From Lophius americanus (Eukaryota > Chordata > Actinopteri > Lophiiformes > Lophiidae): a DNA stretch of 64,000 nt. The translations under genes were made by a program, and so were the position numbers. Positions 63,300 to 64,000 of this stretch are shown one piece after another. Location: positions 2,102,501-2,166,500 of the forward strand of contig JBBDHG010000127.1 in NCBI GenBank assembly GCA_037951165.1, read 5' to 3'. The stretch's first letter is position 1, and every line of letters starts with the position of its first letter. The notes under the pieces were generated by a model, which ran no database searches, had not been told where the DNA came from, and was given only the letters and a program-made list of their open reading frames with translations.

Positions 63300-64000
63300 C
63301 ATATATATAGACCTGGTAGTCTTGATAGACAGTGTGTGGAATAATTAAATAAACGCGGTTTTACAATGAGATGCTAATTAGTTCAACCATTTTCAGATTT
63401 GCTCCTTTCTGTTTTTCTCTCCAATGCTATGACTGACACACATTGGGAGTTGACAGACACCTTTTCTACATCTCTTGCGTGTTCATATCATCATCATTCC
63501 AGAAGAAAAGTTTCAATAGAGCAATCAATAGAGAGTTTCGAGAGCAATAGAAAAAGACAGATTACTGATTCAGGTAGATGACATTGTCCCTGGAAATTTT
63601 AATATTTGTGTTATTACCATAATGAAGCCAGAGAAAGATATTCTGATAAGCCACAGACCATCAATATTATATATTTTTTATGTTCCACTAATTTTTGTAT
63701 CTGTTTGATGACAGAGCTAGATAATTACTCTAGAAAAGGTTGAGTATTTCTTCCACCACACAGTGCAGATGATTTGAAAGAAATGGGTTTTCAAATTGCC
63801 TGAAGCAATTGGCGTTCCCATGTTAGCAACTAAGACTTATGAAGGTGCTAATACTGCATAACATGGCTCTGTTAGATTTTAGTCTAATCCCCCTACCGGG
63901 CCACGTCTTGCAATTCACAATAACTCTGATTTATTGTTCGAATGAACAAAAAATAGGAGACTATGACATTATTGAATCATGGCATAGTAAATATGAATGA

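Larger units (their letters stand above)
59244..64000 (+). other. tenm1: start of the next tenm1 intron, to the window edge
   Basis: The interval begins GTGAGTG and has no acceptor followed by teneurin-like coding sequence that I could find, so the third coding exon is outside the window. It contains a TG repeat (61212-61303), a degenerate MITE-like block (61690-62240), a T run at about 62586-62601, and a GA repeat (63241-63299). Open frames here are short and mostly low-complexity. Confidence 0.8.

Noticed and set aside
63241..63310. Regularly repeated unit that might suggest an array
   Set aside because: A plain GA microsatellite; no spacer-repeat structure. No CRISPR array was seen anywhere in the window.

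Overview
The window looks like vertebrate, almost certainly teleost fish, nuclear DNA. It is AT-rich, full of microsatellites and interspersed repeats, and almost free of coding sequence. The repeats are typical of fish genomes: L2-like and RTE/Rex-like non-LTR retrotransposon tails, a Tc1 transposase relic, a tRNA-derived SINE and short TIR elements. The only gene I can recognise with confidence is the 5' end of a teneurin-1 (tenm1) gene on the + strand. It is represented by two in-phase exons coding for the N-terminal cytoplasmic (teneurin-N) domain, at 55678-55894 and 58920-59243. The rest of the gene (transmembrane segment, EGF repeats, NHL/YD shell) must lie beyond the right edge.

Layout. 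1 to about 38.98 kb is gene-free upstream DNA. It holds an unassigned dispersed repeat family (copies near 1.7, 3.1, 12.8 and 14.2 kb), RTE-like tails at 2.2-2.9 kb (minus) and 13.2-13.4 kb (plus), a SINE at 21.7 kb, an inverted pair of repeat heads at 23.2 kb, a common teleost repeat at 26.4 kb, two adjacent L2-like relics at 28.4-29.8 kb, a Tc1 relic at 30.6 kb and a TIR element at 36.1-37.2 kb. A CpG-dense block at about 38.98-39.33 kb ends in a good splice donor and is the best candidate for the tenm1 promoter and first non-coding exon. 39.33-55.62 kb would then be a 16 kb intron in the 5' UTR. The exon with the start codon follows a long pyrimidine tract, a 3.0 kb phase-1 intron separates the two coding exons, and from 59.24 kb to the end is the next intron.

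Expression logic (inference). Transcription would start in the CpG block. Splicing to the 55.6 kb exon would create an 18-codon upstream ORF that crosses the junction and stops 17 nt before the tenm1 start codon. The start itself sits in a strong Kozak context and follows an in-frame stop.

I found no bacterial-type system, CRISPR array, rRNA, convincing tRNA or intact mobile element. The observations most worth checking are the spliced upstream ORF, the glutamine tract and missing basic cluster in the teneurin-1 intracellular domain, a near-perfect 67-bp palindrome at 52.8 kb, a protein-like orphan reading frame at 57.65 kb, and the repeat family whose five copies all face the same way.
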